A stretch of 64,000 bases of DNA, taken from positions 21,451 through 85,450 of the forward strand of contig JABXIJ010000004.1 in assembly GCA_013373105.1 (NCBI GenBank). Direction: 5' to 3'. The position numbers and the translations under genes are program-made. Shown here piece after piece: positions 17,544-26,974 of this stretch (positions within the stretch are counted from its first letter, which is position 1; every line of letters begins with the position of its first letter). Source of the DNA: Flavobacteriaceae bacterium (GTDB lineage Bacteria; Bacteroidota; Bacteroidia; Flavobacteriales; Flavobacteriaceae). Below the pieces are notes generated by a model, which saw only the letters and a list, made by a program, of their open reading frames with translations, was not told the DNA's origin and did not search any database.

Positions 17544-17993
17544 ATGTTAGATACTTTTGATGACATTTACTTTATGAAAAAAGCATTGCAAGAAGCTGAA
17601 ATTGCTTTTAATAAAGGAGAAGTTCCTGTTGGTGCAGTTATAGTTTTACAAAATAAAATAATTGCAAGAGCACATAATTTAACGGAAACTTTGAATGATG
17701 TTACTGCACATGCAGAAATGCAGGCCTTTACAGCAGCTGCAGATTTTCTTGGAGGAAAATATTTGAGAGATTGCACTCTATATGTTACCCTAGAACCTTG
17801 CCAAATGTGTGCAGGTGCTAGTTATTGGGCACAAATTGGTAAAATAGTTTATGCTGCTACTGATTTAGAAAGAGGTTTTAAAGAATTAAAAACTACTTTA
17901 CACCCAAAAACAAAAGTAATATCTGGTATATTAGCTGAAGAGGCTTCTAAATTGCTTAAAAAATTCTTTGTTGAAAAACGAAATTTGAATTAA
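17544..17993 (+). CDS. tadA: tRNA-specific adenosine deaminase TadA
   Basis: Zinc deaminase that converts A34 to inosine in tRNA-Arg(ACG). The zinc and catalytic motif HAE is at residues 56-58 (TAHAEMQAF) and the second motif PCQMC is at 85-89, with GEVPVGAVIV before them. The 149-aa length from ATG 17544 (MLDTFDDIYFMKKAL) is standard; the frame extends 17 codons upstream without a convincing start. Divergent from dxs with a 55-bp gap. Confidence 0.94.
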   Translation: MLDTFDDIYFMKKALQEAEIAFNKGEVPVGAVIVLQNKIIARAHNLTETLNDVTAHAEMQAFTAAADFLGGKYLRDCTLYVTLEPCQMCAGASYWAQIGKIVYAATDLERGFKELKTTLHPKTKVISGILAEEASKLLKKFFVEKRNLN

Positions 17994-18084
17994 TTAATTT
18001 GTTAAAGTTTTATCAATTTTTTTTATAAAATTGGCAGAACAGATTGTTTTAAAGAAATTTATGAATTAATTCCAAACTAATTAT

Positions 18085-20562
18085 ATGAAAAACTTTACTT
18101 TATTAATTGCGTTTTTGCTTGTCTTTAATAGTATAAGTGCGCAAGAAATTCCTGATCCAAACTATAATTTAGCATCAAGGTTTTCGCCTAACAAAGTTGC
18201 TAACATGGTACACTCTACTAGTGTTAGGGCTAATTGGCTTCAAAAAGGAAATCGTTTTTGGTATCAGTACAAAACATCTACAGAGGGCTCTAAATACTAC
18301 CTAGTTGATGCTGATAAAAAAACAAAAACTCCATTATTCGATAATATAAAAATGGCTAAATGGTTATCTGAAATTACAAAAGATCCTTATGAAGCTAAGC
18401 ACTTACCAAGATTCAGCTTTACATTTACCAAAGACGAAACAGCAATTCGTTTTTATGTAACATCAAATGAAGAGGTTCCAGCTAAAGAAGAAGACAGTAA
18501 GAAAAAGAAAAAAGGAAAACCAAAAATGGAAAAAAAGGTTTATCACTTAGAATATAAACTTGGTGGTAATGGTTTAACTATTTTAGGTACTGAAAAAGCA
18601 GAAAAAGAACCATGGAGAAGTTGGGCAAATATTGCACCTGATAGTTCAATTGTGTTGTTTTCTAAAAACTACAATTTATATTGGATGGACAAAGCTAACT
18701 TTCTAAAAGCTGTAAAAGATGATAAAGATTCTACTATTGTAGAAAATCAATGGACAAAAGATGGTGAAAAAGACTACAGCTATGGTGGTGGAGGATATGG
18801 ACAAACAGACAAAGAAAAATTAAAAAATAAAGATAAAAGACAACGTATTTTTGGATATTGGTCTCATGACTCTAAAAACTTTGTTTTTACTAGAACAGAT
18901 TCTAGACACATAGATGATTTATGGGTAATTCACTCAACAAAAAAAGGAAGACCTCAGCTTGAAACGTACAAATATCATATGGCTGGTGAGCAAGATTTTT
19001 ATAAGTATGAAATGCTTGTATTTGATGTTGTAAATAAAACTAAAAAACAAATTAAGCTAGATTCTGTACAACAATCTATTAGTATTTATAGGTTTCCAAG
19101 AAAAAAGAATACAAGAAGAGATGAGCATAACCCTACTAAACTATTATCTAAAAACAATAAAATTTACTTCAATACCATTAGTAGAGACCGTAAACGTTTA
19201 GACGTTCATGTTGCAGATATTAACACAGGTGAAGTAAAAACTCTAATCGAAGAACACTCTAATGTTTATATAGAAAATAGAGGGAAATCAATAGTGCTTT
19301 TTAACAACGAACAAGAGATCTTATTTTGGTCTGAACGTGATGGTTGGGGACACTTTTATTTGTACGATTCAGATGGTAATTTAAAAAAGCAAGTTACAGA
19401 AGGACCTTATCATGTAGATAGTTTTGAAGGCTTAGATGAAAAATCTAGAGAATTATTTTTTGTAGCAAATGGAATAAATAAAGACATAGACCCTTACTAC
19501 TCTCATCTATATAAAATAAATTTAGATGGTTCTGGAATGAAAGTTTTAAATGACGGCAACTTTAACACGAGTACAGATCTTTCTGATAATACAAAGTTTT
19601 TCGTTAGCAATTATTCAAGAGTAAATACTGTACCAAAATCTGAATTAAGAAATAGCAATGGTAGAGTAATTATGGAATTAGAAGAAGCAGATTTATCGCA
19701 ATTATTTGCTGCTGGTTATAAATTTCCAGAGCCTTTTAAAGCTAAAGCTGCAGATGGAGTTACAGATATTTATGGAGTAATGTACAAACCTTACGATTTT
19801 GATTCTATCAAAAAATATCCATTAATTGAGTATGTATATCCTGGCCCACAAACAGAAGCTGTAAATAAATCTTTCTCTCAGTATATGGATAGAACAGATA
19901 GATTGGCTCAAGTTGGTTTTGTGGTAATTACCTTAGGTAACAGAGGTGGTCATCCTGCTCGTTCTAAATGGTACCATACTTATGGTTATGGAAACTTACG
20001 TGATTATGGTTTAGCTGATAAAAAATACGTAGCTGAACAATTAGCTGATAGATATGACTTTATTAATATTGATAAAGTTGGAATCTTTGGCCATTCAGGT
20101 GGTGGATTTATGTCTACTGCAGCAATGCTAGTATATCCAGATTTCTTTAAAGTAGCTGTATCATCTGCAGGAAATCATGACAACTCTGTATACAATTCTT
20201 GGTGGAGTGAAACACATCATGGTATAAAAGAAGAAAAAGATGCAAAAGGTAATATTTCTTACAAATACATGATTGATAAAAACCAATCGCTAGCTAAAAA
20301 TTTAAAAGGTAAAATTTTATTAGCTACAGGTGATGTAGATAACAATGTACATCCTGCAGGAACTATTAGAATGGTAAATGCATTTATGAAAGCCAACAAA
20401 CGTTTCGATTTTATGTTATTTCCAGGAAGTAGACATGGTTTTAGCGACAGAGAATACTGGTTTTGGAGAAAAGCAGATTACTTTAGTAAACATCTTTTAG
20501 GTAAAGAAATTGAAGGTGTAGATTTAATGGAAATGAATAGAGATATTCCTCAGAAAAGATAA
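18085..20562 (+). CDS. S9 family prolyl oligopeptidase (DPP IV-like), secreted
   Basis: Serine exopeptidase or oligopeptidase cutting after proline or similar. N-terminal signal peptide (MKNFTLLIAFLLVFNSISAQ, cleavage after SAQ at about 20), a beta-propeller of the DPP IV N-terminal type (about 100-540) with a Lys-rich low-complexity loop (EEDSKKKKKGKPKMEKK near 140), then an alpha/beta hydrolase domain. Catalytic triad: S671 in GHSGGGF, D752 in TGDVDNNVHP, H784 in GSRHGFSD. At 825 aa it resembles the periplasmic dipeptidyl or prolyl-tripeptidyl peptidases of Bacteroidota used in peptide utilisation. It is monocistronic, with a terminator at 20585. Confidence 0.93.
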   Translation: MKNFTLLIAFLLVFNSISAQEIPDPNYNLASRFSPNKVANMVHSTSVRANWLQKGNRFWYQYKTSTEGSKYYLVDADKKTKTPLFDNIKMAKWLSEITKDPYEAKHLPRFSFTFTKDETAIRFYVTSNEEVPAKEEDSKKKKKGKPKMEKKVYHLEYKLGGNGLTILGTEKAEKEPWRSWANIAPDSSIVLFSKNYNLYWMDKANFLKAVKDDKDSTIVENQWTKDGEKDYSYGGGGYGQTDKEKLKNKDKRQRIFGYWSHDSKNFVFTRTDSRHIDDLWVIHSTKKGRPQLETYKYHMAGEQDFYKYEMLVFDVVNKTKKQIKLDSVQQSISIYRFPRKKNTRRDEHNPTKLLSKNNKIYFNTISRDRKRLDVHVADINTGEVKTLIEEHSNVYIENRGKSIVLFNNEQEILFWSERDGWGHFYLYDSDGNLKKQVTEGPYHVDSFEGLDEKSRELFFVANGINKDIDPYYSHLYKINLDGSGMKVLNDGNFNTSTDLSDNTKFFVSNYSRVNTVPKSELRNSNGRVIMELEEADLSQLFAAGYKFPEPFKAKAADGVTDIYGVMYKPYDFDSIKKYPLIEYVYPGPQTEAVNKSFSQYMDRTDRLAQVGFVVITLGNRGGHPARSKWYHTYGYGNLRDYGLADKKYVAEQLADRYDFINIDKVGIFGHSGGGFMSTAAMLVYPDFFKVAVSSAGNHDNSVYNSWWSETHHGIKEEKDAKGNISYKYMIDKNQSLAKNLKGKILLATGDVDNNVHPAGTIRMVNAFMKANKRFDFMLFPGSRHGFSDREYWFWRKADYFSKHLLGKEIEGVDLMEMNRDIPQKR

Positions 20563-20584
20563 CCTGAACATTTTATTATAAAAA

Positions 20585-20617
20585 AAACTCCAACTAAAAA
20601 GTTGGAGTTTTTTTATA
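20585..20617. terminator. Bidirectional terminator between the S9 peptidase and umuD
   Basis: 11-bp perfect stem (AAACTCCAACT at 20585-20595 with AGTTGGAGTTT at 20600-20610) and an AAAA loop. T runs flank it on the plus strand, and the A run before it gives T on the minus strand. It overlaps the umuD stop region at 20613. Confidence 0.9.
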
Positions 20618-21041
20618 CTTTCTTAATGACATTTGTTACAATTCCCCAAATAATAAAATCGTTGTCTTCTGTAATTTCTATAACAGAATACGCAGGATTT
20701 TCTGGCTGTAACCAAACCTTACCATTTTCTACTCGTAAACGCTTTACTGTAAATTCGCCATCTAAAAAGCAAACAGCTATTTTATTATTAGCTGGTTCTA
20801 AACTTCTGTCTATAACTAACAAATCGTTATCTTCTAAACCAGCATCAATCATAGATTGTCCTTTAACCCTTGCAAAAAAAGTAGCATCTTTATTTTGTAT
20901 TAACTCATCATCTAAAGAAATTCTAGTTTCTCTAAAATCATCTGCAGGCGATGGAAAACCAGCTGAAATACCAGTATCTATTAAAATAGCTCCCTTACCT
21001 GAAGTTGCTTTTGGTGAAAAAAAAGTGAGATTTTTAGCCAT
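20613..21041 (-). CDS. umuD: UmuD-like translesion-polymerase accessory protein (S24 peptidase)
   Basis: Self-cleaving partner of the Y-family polymerase, giving the active UmuD' form. It is 142 aa, lacks a LexA DNA-binding domain, and has an A27-G28 cleavage site in SAGFPSPADDF, the nucleophile S63 in GQSMIDAGL and the general base K100 in GEFTVKRL. The start ATG (21041) overlaps the umuC stop by 8 bp (ATGGCTAA), so umuC is upstream and translation is coupled. In contrast to E. coli the order is umuC then umuD. Confidence 0.93.
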   Translation of the reverse strand: MAKNLTFFSPKATSGKGAILIDTGISAGFPSPADDFRETRISLDDELIQNKDATFFARVKGQSMIDAGLEDNDLLVIDRSLEPANNKIAVCFLDGEFTVKRLRVENGKVWLQPENPAYSVIEITEDNDFIIWGIVTNVIKKV

Positions 21042-22296
21042 TTTTTACAGTAATAATATCGTTAATATTAGTGGTAAATCTTTTCGACAAACGTTCTTGA
21101 CGCATTTTCCAAGTACGTTTTAAATCTTGGTTGCCTAGTTTTATTTTATCTGATTTAAATTTTCTATTCAGCTTATCTATAGCCTGCATTAAAGGTTTGT
21201 GCTTAGGGTTTTCATGAGAAAACAGATTAAGTTGATAGTTATCATTTGGTACTAAACCAGCAACAATAACACCAGCTTTTTTATACTGTATTCCCGATTT
21301 AAAAATAGATTTTACCCCTTCTACTGCAGCTTTAGAAATAGTTAATGTAGAATCTGTTGGAAACGAAAATACCACTGTTTTACTTTCTACATGCTGTGTT
21401 AATTCTTGTTTATGTCTATTGCTTGCAAGTTGTACAATTAACATATGACAGCTAGAATTTTGCTTGCGTAATTTCTCTGCACAACTTGCTGCAAAAGTAG
21501 ATACACGTTCTGTAATGTAGTTAATATCATCATACGTATAATCGAAACTACGTGTTGTAGCAATCATTTTTTTTGATGTTATTTCTTCTAAAGGTATTTT
21601 AGGAATGCCTTGTAAATCTTTCTGTAAACGCCAACCTGTAATGGTTAAGGTTTTAAGCACCCAACTACTTGGTAGCAGAGAAAAATCGTACGCAGTTTTA
21701 CAACCTTTTGCTATTAATTTTTTTTGTGATGCTTTACCTATACCCCAAATTTTGTCTATAGGTGTTGCTTTTAAGAGTGCTATTCTTTTTTCATTAGAAT
21801 CTATAACACAAACTCCTTTAGATTTTACCAAATCTTTTCTTGCCATCTTGTTGGCAACTTTACTTAAGCCTTTGGTTGGTGCAATTCCTACGCAAGTAGG
21901 TATACCTGTCCATTTTAAAATTCTACTTCTAATTTTTATAGCATAATCTTGTAAATCGTAATTTTCAAATCCTTTAAATTGTAAAAAAGATTCATCTATA
22001 GAATATACTTCAACATCAGGAGAAAATTGCGCTAAAATATTCATGACTCTTGCACTCATATCTCCATACAAAGGATAGTTAGATGAAAGTACAGTAATAT
22101 TGTTGTGTTTACAGAATTGGTTCCACTTAAAGATTGGAGCTCCAAAAGGCAAACCTATGGCTTTTGCTTCGTCACTCATAGCAATAACACAACCATCGTT
22201 ATTACTTAAAACAGCAACTGGTTTTCCTTGTAAATTAGGGTTAAAAACCCGTTCACAAGAAGCATAAAAATTATTACAATCTACTAGTGCATACAT
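21034..22296 (-). CDS. umuC: Y-family DNA polymerase UmuC (Pol V catalytic subunit)
   Basis: Error-prone translesion polymerase, 420 aa. Catalytic site residues: D6 in ALVDCNNFYASCERVF, and D101/E102 in VYSIDESFLQF. The finger region SNNDGCVIAMSDEAKAIG and the little-finger domain with IPTCVGIAPTKGLSKVANKMAR are typical. It is first in an operon with umuD. I found no LexA-type box in the 83 bp upstream; SOS control in this phylum is often LexA-independent. Confidence 0.94.
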   Translation of the reverse strand: MYALVDCNNFYASCERVFNPNLQGKPVAVLSNNDGCVIAMSDEAKAIGLPFGAPIFKWNQFCKHNNITVLSSNYPLYGDMSARVMNILAQFSPDVEVYSIDESFLQFKGFENYDLQDYAIKIRSRILKWTGIPTCVGIAPTKGLSKVANKMARKDLVKSKGVCVIDSNEKRIALLKATPIDKIWGIGKASQKKLIAKGCKTAYDFSLLPSSWVLKTLTITGWRLQKDLQGIPKIPLEEITSKKMIATTRSFDYTYDDINYITERVSTFAASCAEKLRKQNSSCHMLIVQLASNRHKQELTQHVESKTVVFSFPTDSTLTISKAAVEGVKSIFKSGIQYKKAGVIVAGLVPNDNYQLNLFSHENPKHKPLMQAIDKLNRKFKSDKIKLGNQDLKRTWKMRQERLSKRFTTNINDIITVKNG

Positions 22297-22379
22297 CAGT
22301 ATAAAAGTATCAAAAAAAGAGCTTTAAAATAGCTTTGTTAATATCTTAAAGTGTTAAAAATTGGGTACTCTTTTAACTC

Positions 22380-23873
22380 CTAACTTACTTTATGATATGC
22401 TATTTTTAGTTGTTGAACTAGAAAATCTATCTCATTAAAGTCTAAACTACCAAAACCTAAACGAATTGAGCAAGTGTTTGCATCTTGATAAAGGAGTGTT
22501 TTTGGTAAAAATAGGTTATTATTTTCAGCGGCTTTCGCCAATTGAACTAGCGATATTTTAGGTGTAAAGGTTAACCATAAAGCTAAGCCTCCAGAAGGCA
22601 CATTCCAACTTGCAATTTTTTTAAAGTGTTGATTTAGCTTTTTGCATAAATAGTCTCTTCTTTCTCTGTAAATAGTAACACTTTTTTTCATTAAACGATA
22701 TATTTCACCTTCGTTAATGAGTTCAAACAACATTTGTTCTTGAATTAAATCTCCTTGTTTATCAAGTAATTGCAGATAGTTTTTAGCTTCAGAAATTAAG
22801 TTTTGTGGTGCTACTACAAATCCTGTTTGAAAACTCGGAAATAAAGATTGCCCTAGCTTTCCTAAGTAAATTACCATCCCTTTTTCATCTGCTGTAGCTA
22901 GAGGAGGCATTGCATAACCATCGAATTGAAAATCGTAATCGTAATCATCTTCAATAATGGCAAAATTATATTCTCTGGCTAAAGCTAGTAATTTTAATCT
23001 ACGTTCTATGCTTAACATCGCTGTTGTTGGATAATCTCTTTGTGAGTTTACATACACACATCGAATACTTTGCTTGGTAAAGTTTTCTTTAATATAATCT
23101 ACATTTAAACCTTCATGATCTACAGGTATAGTTTTAATATTAGCTCCCACTTGTTGAAAAATCATATTTGCTGCATAATTACTCAAATGCCCAACTATTA
23201 CTACATCCTTGGGTTTTATAAGTAGCTGTGAAACAATATATAAACTCATTTCTGTACTACGTGTATTCACTAAATTTGTTGGGTTTATATGAAACCCTCT
23301 AGTGATATTTAAATAATTACACAACTGATTTTGAAATAATGCATGTGAAACACCTAAAGGATTACTCCATTTTTTAATGAGTGTTTTACGTTTCATAGAT
23401 GAGCTATACCATCTACTAAATTGATGTACAGGATGTAGCCTTAAATCAGGTTTACCTTCATTAATAATCAGTTTTGCGTCTGATGATTCTGATGTAGAAG
23501 ACAAATGAAAAGACTCTTGAAAAGGGAAACCTGTTTCAATTGCATGACTGTAAGGAGTATTTCTGGTCTCTGAAGTCGATTTAATTTTTAAGGATTTATT
23601 ATTGTTTTCTAAAACATAAGTACCTTTATTAGGTATAATCTCTACCCAGCCTTGTGATGCCAATTCATCGTAAATAGCAACAGCGGTATTTCTATGAATT
23701 TGCAATAACTCACTTACTTTTCTGGTTCCAGGCAAAAGAGAACCTTTGTGTAAATAACCACGTTGAATAGCATTAATTATTTGCTGAGAAACCTGAATAT
23801 AAACTGGCTGAGGTTGAGTTTTATCGAAAGTAATAGATTTCTCAAAAAATTTAAAAACCGGACTATGAGACAT
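22380..23873 (-). CDS. MocR-type (GntR plus aminotransferase-like) transcriptional regulator with degraded PLP site
   Basis: 497 aa. N-terminal GntR winged helix: VYIQVSQQIINAIQRGYLHKGSLLPGTRKVSELLQ at 24-58, with HRNTAVAIYDELASQGWVE following. The C-terminal domain (about 130-497) is a fold-type-I aminotransferase relative with EDDYDYDFQFDGY at 308-320 as in functional MocR proteins. However, the Schiff-base lysine motif (usual GTFSKxLFP) reads GKLGQSLFP: Q342 replaces the lysine, and Q349 replaces the usual arginine. The pocket motifs further upstream (around 205-235) are also divergent. It is divergent from a TonB receptor with a palindrome between them, so it may be autoregulatory and may respond to something other than PLP. 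Confidence 0.85.
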   Translation of the reverse strand: MSHSPVFKFFEKSITFDKTQPQPVYIQVSQQIINAIQRGYLHKGSLLPGTRKVSELLQIHRNTAVAIYDELASQGWVEIIPNKGTYVLENNNKSLKIKSTSETRNTPYSHAIETGFPFQESFHLSSTSESSDAKLIINEGKPDLRLHPVHQFSRWYSSSMKRKTLIKKWSNPLGVSHALFQNQLCNYLNITRGFHINPTNLVNTRSTEMSLYIVSQLLIKPKDVVIVGHLSNYAANMIFQQVGANIKTIPVDHEGLNVDYIKENFTKQSIRCVYVNSQRDYPTTAMLSIERRLKLLALAREYNFAIIEDDYDYDFQFDGYAMPPLATADEKGMVIYLGKLGQSLFPSFQTGFVVAPQNLISEAKNYLQLLDKQGDLIQEQMLFELINEGEIYRLMKKSVTIYRERRDYLCKKLNQHFKKIASWNVPSGGLALWLTFTPKISLVQLAKAAENNNLFLPKTLLYQDANTCSIRLGFGSLDFNEIDFLVQQLKIAYHKVS

Positions 23874-23880
23874 TTTAATA

Positions 23881-23902
23881 CTGGACTATTTTAATAGTCC
23901 AG
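23881..23902. promoter_or_regulatory. Perfect palindrome between the MocR gene and the TonB receptor gene
   Basis: Arms CTGGACTAT (23881-23889) and ATAGTCCAG (23894-23902) are exact inverted repeats with a TTTA centre. The palindrome is 8 bp upstream of the MocR ATG and overlaps the -20 to -40 region of the probable receptor promoter (GAATTTTG at 23911-23918 is one base off TAnnTTTG). Probable operator of the adjacent MocR regulator. Confidence 0.7.
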
Positions 23903-23939
23903 AAAGTTAAGAATTTTGCAGCACTTTAAAATAAGACTC

Positions 23940-25757
23940 ATGAAATTAAAATTTACACTTGTTTCAGCTATTTTATGCAGTATTCTTTCTTTAAATGCTC
24001 AAGAAAAAAATGAGATTCAAAAACTAGATACTGTGCTAATAAAATCAACAAGAATAGATGTACCCTTTAAAGAAAGTGCTAGAACTATTCAAATTATAAC
24101 TGCAGAAACTATAAAAAGAAGTGCAGCTACTAATGTTGCAGATTTATTACAGCAAGTTGCTGGTGTAGATATTAGAAGAAGAGGTACAGGTGGTAGCCAA
24201 GCAGATTTATTTATAAGAGGTGGTGGATTCGATCAAACTTTATTGTTAATTGATGGAATTAAAATGGATGACGCTCAAACAGGACATCATACCTTAAATG
24301 CAGCTTTACCTATTGAAGTTATAGAAAGAATTGAGATTGTAAAAGGTCCTGCTGCAAGAATTTTTGGTCAAAATGCATTTACTGGTGCTATTAATATTGT
24401 TACCAAAAAGAAATTAAACAGCACTTTATCAGCAAATGTAGAAGGAGGTTCTTTTGGACAAATTAATGCATCTGCAACATTTGCTAAAGAAACTGAAAAC
24501 AGCACATTTATTGCTCATTTTGGTACTTTAAATTCTGATGGGTATAATACTAATTTAGATTATAAAAATTACAATTATTTCTTTAAAGGAATCTTTAATA
24601 AAAATAAGCAGTCTATAAATGTAATTGCTACTTTCTTCGATAAAAAATTTGGAGCTCAAAATTTTTATACACCACCAAGCTTTGGTTTAAATGAGTATGA
24701 AGAAACACAAAATAGTTTAGTAGCAGTATCTACTACTTTTAGGTCAGAAAACTTTAAAATTACACCAAGAGTATACTGGAGAAGAAGTCAAGATATTTTT
24801 TTATTACAAAGAGATAATCCTGCATTTTACAGAAACTTACACATAACAAATAAAGTGGGTGCAGAAGCAAATGCTTCTTATTCATCAAAATTAGGAGTTA
24901 CTGGTTTTGGATTAGATGTTTCTAGAGTATCAATCAGCAGTAATAATTTAGGAAAAAGAGACAGAATTATGGCTAACTTATTCTTAGAACATCGTTTTAA
25001 AACAGGCCCAATTGATATAACTCCAGGAGTAGCTGTTACTTATTTTTCAGATTTTAAATTCCATGCCTTTCCTGGTTTAGATTTAGGTATGCAACTATCA
25101 GATAAATTAAGGTATTATTGGAATTTTGGTTATACTTATAGAATTCCAACTTACACAGATTTATATTATAACGATAGTTCAACTTCAGGTAATCCAAACT
25201 TACTTCCAGAAGAAGCGATTGCTCAAGAAATGGGTCTTAAATACAGCAATAATAACTTCTTTGCATCTTTTGCGTTATTTACAAGAGCATCAGATAATTT
25301 AATCGATTTTATTAGACCTGATGCAAATACCAATGTATTTATGGCAACTAATATTGCGAAAGTTAATACTCAAGGATTTGAATTTGACGCAAATTATTCT
25401 TTTAAATTCAAAGGATTTAATCAATCTTTAGCAGTTGGATATACTTTCCTAGAAGATGATATCCAAGATCAAAATAGAGATTTATCACGTTATAGCTTAA
25501 ATACATTAAAGCATCATTTTACAACAGGCTTAAGAACTCAATTGTTTAAAAATGTTTCACAGAATATTATTTACAAACATGCAGAACGTATAGATGGGCA
25601 GAGTTACAATGTTTGGGATGCTTCTATTATTGTTAGCTTAAATAAATTAGAGTTTAATTTTACTGCAAATAACATCTTTAATGCAGAATATGTAGAGTCA
25701 GGATTTTTACCTATGCCTTTAAGCAATGTTTTATTTGGTTTACGCTATTCATTTTAA
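23940..25757 (+). CDS. TonB-dependent outer membrane receptor (BtuB/CirA-like, no N-terminal carboxypeptidase domain)
   Basis: Outer membrane beta-barrel that takes up a ligand using TonB energy. From ATG at 23940 (605 aa) it has a signal peptide ending LNAQ (about residue 21), a plug with KSTRIDVPFKESARTIQIIT and VADLLQQVAGVDIRR, and the plug end GAINIVTKK, followed by a ~22-strand barrel ending in the aromatic terminal residue (LFGLRYSF). It lacks the carboxypeptidase-regulatory domain of SusC-type proteins, which fits a small-molecule ligand (metal complex or vitamin) rather than glycans. The specific ligand is unknown. It is divergent from the MocR-like regulator, with a cupin-like gene 57 bp downstream. 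Confidence 0.9.
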   Translation: MKLKFTLVSAILCSILSLNAQEKNEIQKLDTVLIKSTRIDVPFKESARTIQIITAETIKRSAATNVADLLQQVAGVDIRRRGTGGSQADLFIRGGGFDQTLLLIDGIKMDDAQTGHHTLNAALPIEVIERIEIVKGPAARIFGQNAFTGAINIVTKKKLNSTLSANVEGGSFGQINASATFAKETENSTFIAHFGTLNSDGYNTNLDYKNYNYFFKGIFNKNKQSINVIATFFDKKFGAQNFYTPPSFGLNEYEETQNSLVAVSTTFRSENFKITPRVYWRRSQDIFLLQRDNPAFYRNLHITNKVGAEANASYSSKLGVTGFGLDVSRVSISSNNLGKRDRIMANLFLEHRFKTGPIDITPGVAVTYFSDFKFHAFPGLDLGMQLSDKLRYYWNFGYTYRIPTYTDLYYNDSSTSGNPNLLPEEAIAQEMGLKYSNNNFFASFALFTRASDNLIDFIRPDANTNVFMATNIAKVNTQGFEFDANYSFKFKGFNQSLAVGYTFLEDDIQDQNRDLSRYSLNTLKHHFTTGLRTQLFKNVSQNIIYKHAERIDGQSYNVWDASIIVSLNKLEFNFTANNIFNAEYVESGFLPMPLSNVLFGLRYSF

Positions 25758-25814
25758 AAAGAGTTTCTAATTTAAAATTTGGTAACGTTTTATTAACTTT
25801 GTGTAAATTTTTTA

Positions 25815-26672
25815 ATGCACATGAGTTTGAATTTATCAGAAATTGATAGGGTAAAAACAATTACCAAAGAAGAATTTTTACAAAACTATTTTAAGCCTCA
25901 AAAACCTGTTGTTATTGAGCGATTTATCGAAGATTGGCCTGCTTTTAAAAAGTGGAACCTAGACTACATGAAAGAAATTGCAGGTGACAAAACAGTTCCT
26001 TTATATGATGACAGACCTGTAGATTATAAAGATGGTTTTAATGAACCTCATGCAACTATGAAAATGTCTGAGTATATAGATTTACTCAAAAAAGAACCTA
26101 CAAAATTTAGAATTTTTTTGTGGAATATTTTAAAAGAAGTTCCAATTTTACAGAAAGACTTTTCCTATCCAGATTTTGGTTTAAAGCTTATGAAAGGTTT
26201 ACCTATGTTGTTTTTTGGTGGTAAAGATTCTTATACTTTTATGCATTATGATATTGATTTAGCTAATATTTTCCACTTTCATTTTCATGGAAAAAAACAA
26301 GTAATTTTATTCGATCAACAACAAAATAAACACCTATACAAAATACCTTTTTCTTTAATTACTAGAGAAGATATAGATTTTGCAAATCCAGATTTCGAAA
26401 AATGGCCAGCATTAAAAAAAGCAAAAGGACATATAGCAAATTTAGAACATGGTAATGTTTTATACATGCCAGAAGGTTATTGGCATTACATGCGATATGT
26501 AACACCTGGCTTTTCTATGAGTTTAAGAGCCATAGCTAGAAATCCAAAGAATTTAGGAAAGGCTATTTATAATGTTTTTATAATGCGCAGTATAGACAAT
26601 CTAATGCGCAGAATCAGAGGGCAAAAATGGATTGATTGGAAAAACAACCAAGCTTTAAAAAACACAATTTAG
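25815..26672 (+). CDS. Cupin-like JmjC-domain protein (cupin_8)
   Basis: 285-aa soluble protein of the cupin_8/JmjC type, probably a Fe(II)/2-oxoglutarate-dependent oxygenase. It begins with the family's early motif PVVIERFIEDWPAFKKWN (residues 31-48). The metal-binding HxD appears as MHYDID (about 143-148), the second histidine as GYWHYM (about 220-225). Its start ATG (25815) has a second ATG two codons later; either may be used. It follows the TonB receptor on the same strand with a 57-bp gap and may be co-transcribed; no substrate can be named. Confidence 0.85.
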   Translation: MHMSLNLSEIDRVKTITKEEFLQNYFKPQKPVVIERFIEDWPAFKKWNLDYMKEIAGDKTVPLYDDRPVDYKDGFNEPHATMKMSEYIDLLKKEPTKFRIFLWNILKEVPILQKDFSYPDFGLKLMKGLPMLFFGGKDSYTFMHYDIDLANIFHFHFHGKKQVILFDQQQNKHLYKIPFSLITREDIDFANPDFEKWPALKKAKGHIANLEHGNVLYMPEGYWHYMRYVTPGFSMSLRAIARNPKNLGKAIYNVFIMRSIDNLMRRIRGQKWIDWKNNQALKNTI

Positions 26673-26771
26673 AGCTCCTTAATTTTTTATTTATTAATTT
26701 ATTCTTAACAGAATTAGGTCATTTTGAAATATTTTAACTATTGTTAGAGACTCATTTGAAACTTCTAAAAC
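26673..26771. other. Intergenic spacer before the zinc-ribbon pair
   Basis: 99 bp of AT-rich sequence after the cupin gene. I see no clear promoter, hairpin or reading frame. It leads into the disrupted zinc-ribbon copy. Confidence 0.5.
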
Positions 26772-26924
26772 ATGATTTGCATTAATTGCAGCTCATCTTG
26801 AACGAGCTTACTCAGAAGAAAACCTTTTGTAAAGTTGATTCCAGAAACAAAGTCTTACGCTTGTAACGAGTGTAATACAAATTACACTTGGTTTAAACAT
26901 GTAAAACTTTCTTGTAAAGTATAG
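26772..26924 (+). pseudogene. Disrupted small zinc-ribbon gene (in-frame TGA), tandem paralogue of 26975-27139
   Basis: ATG at 26772 starts a frame MICINCSSS, then TGA (26799-26801), then continues in the same frame through TSLLRRKPFVKLIPETKSYA and CNECNTNYTWFKHVKL to TAG at 26922-26924. With the TGA counted as one residue, every position from the first CxxC to the second CxxC aligns without a gap with the intact neighbour (both 29 positions from first to third cysteine, with IPxTKSY, CNT and YTW identical). Four zinc-ligand cysteines are present (CINC, CNEC). There is no start codon after the TGA, so a protein containing both knuckles cannot be made. Likely a decayed duplicate. Confidence 0.8.
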
Positions 26925-26974
26925 TTTACATTTTATTCACGCTTATTCTCTGATTTTTAGTACATTTAAAAAAA

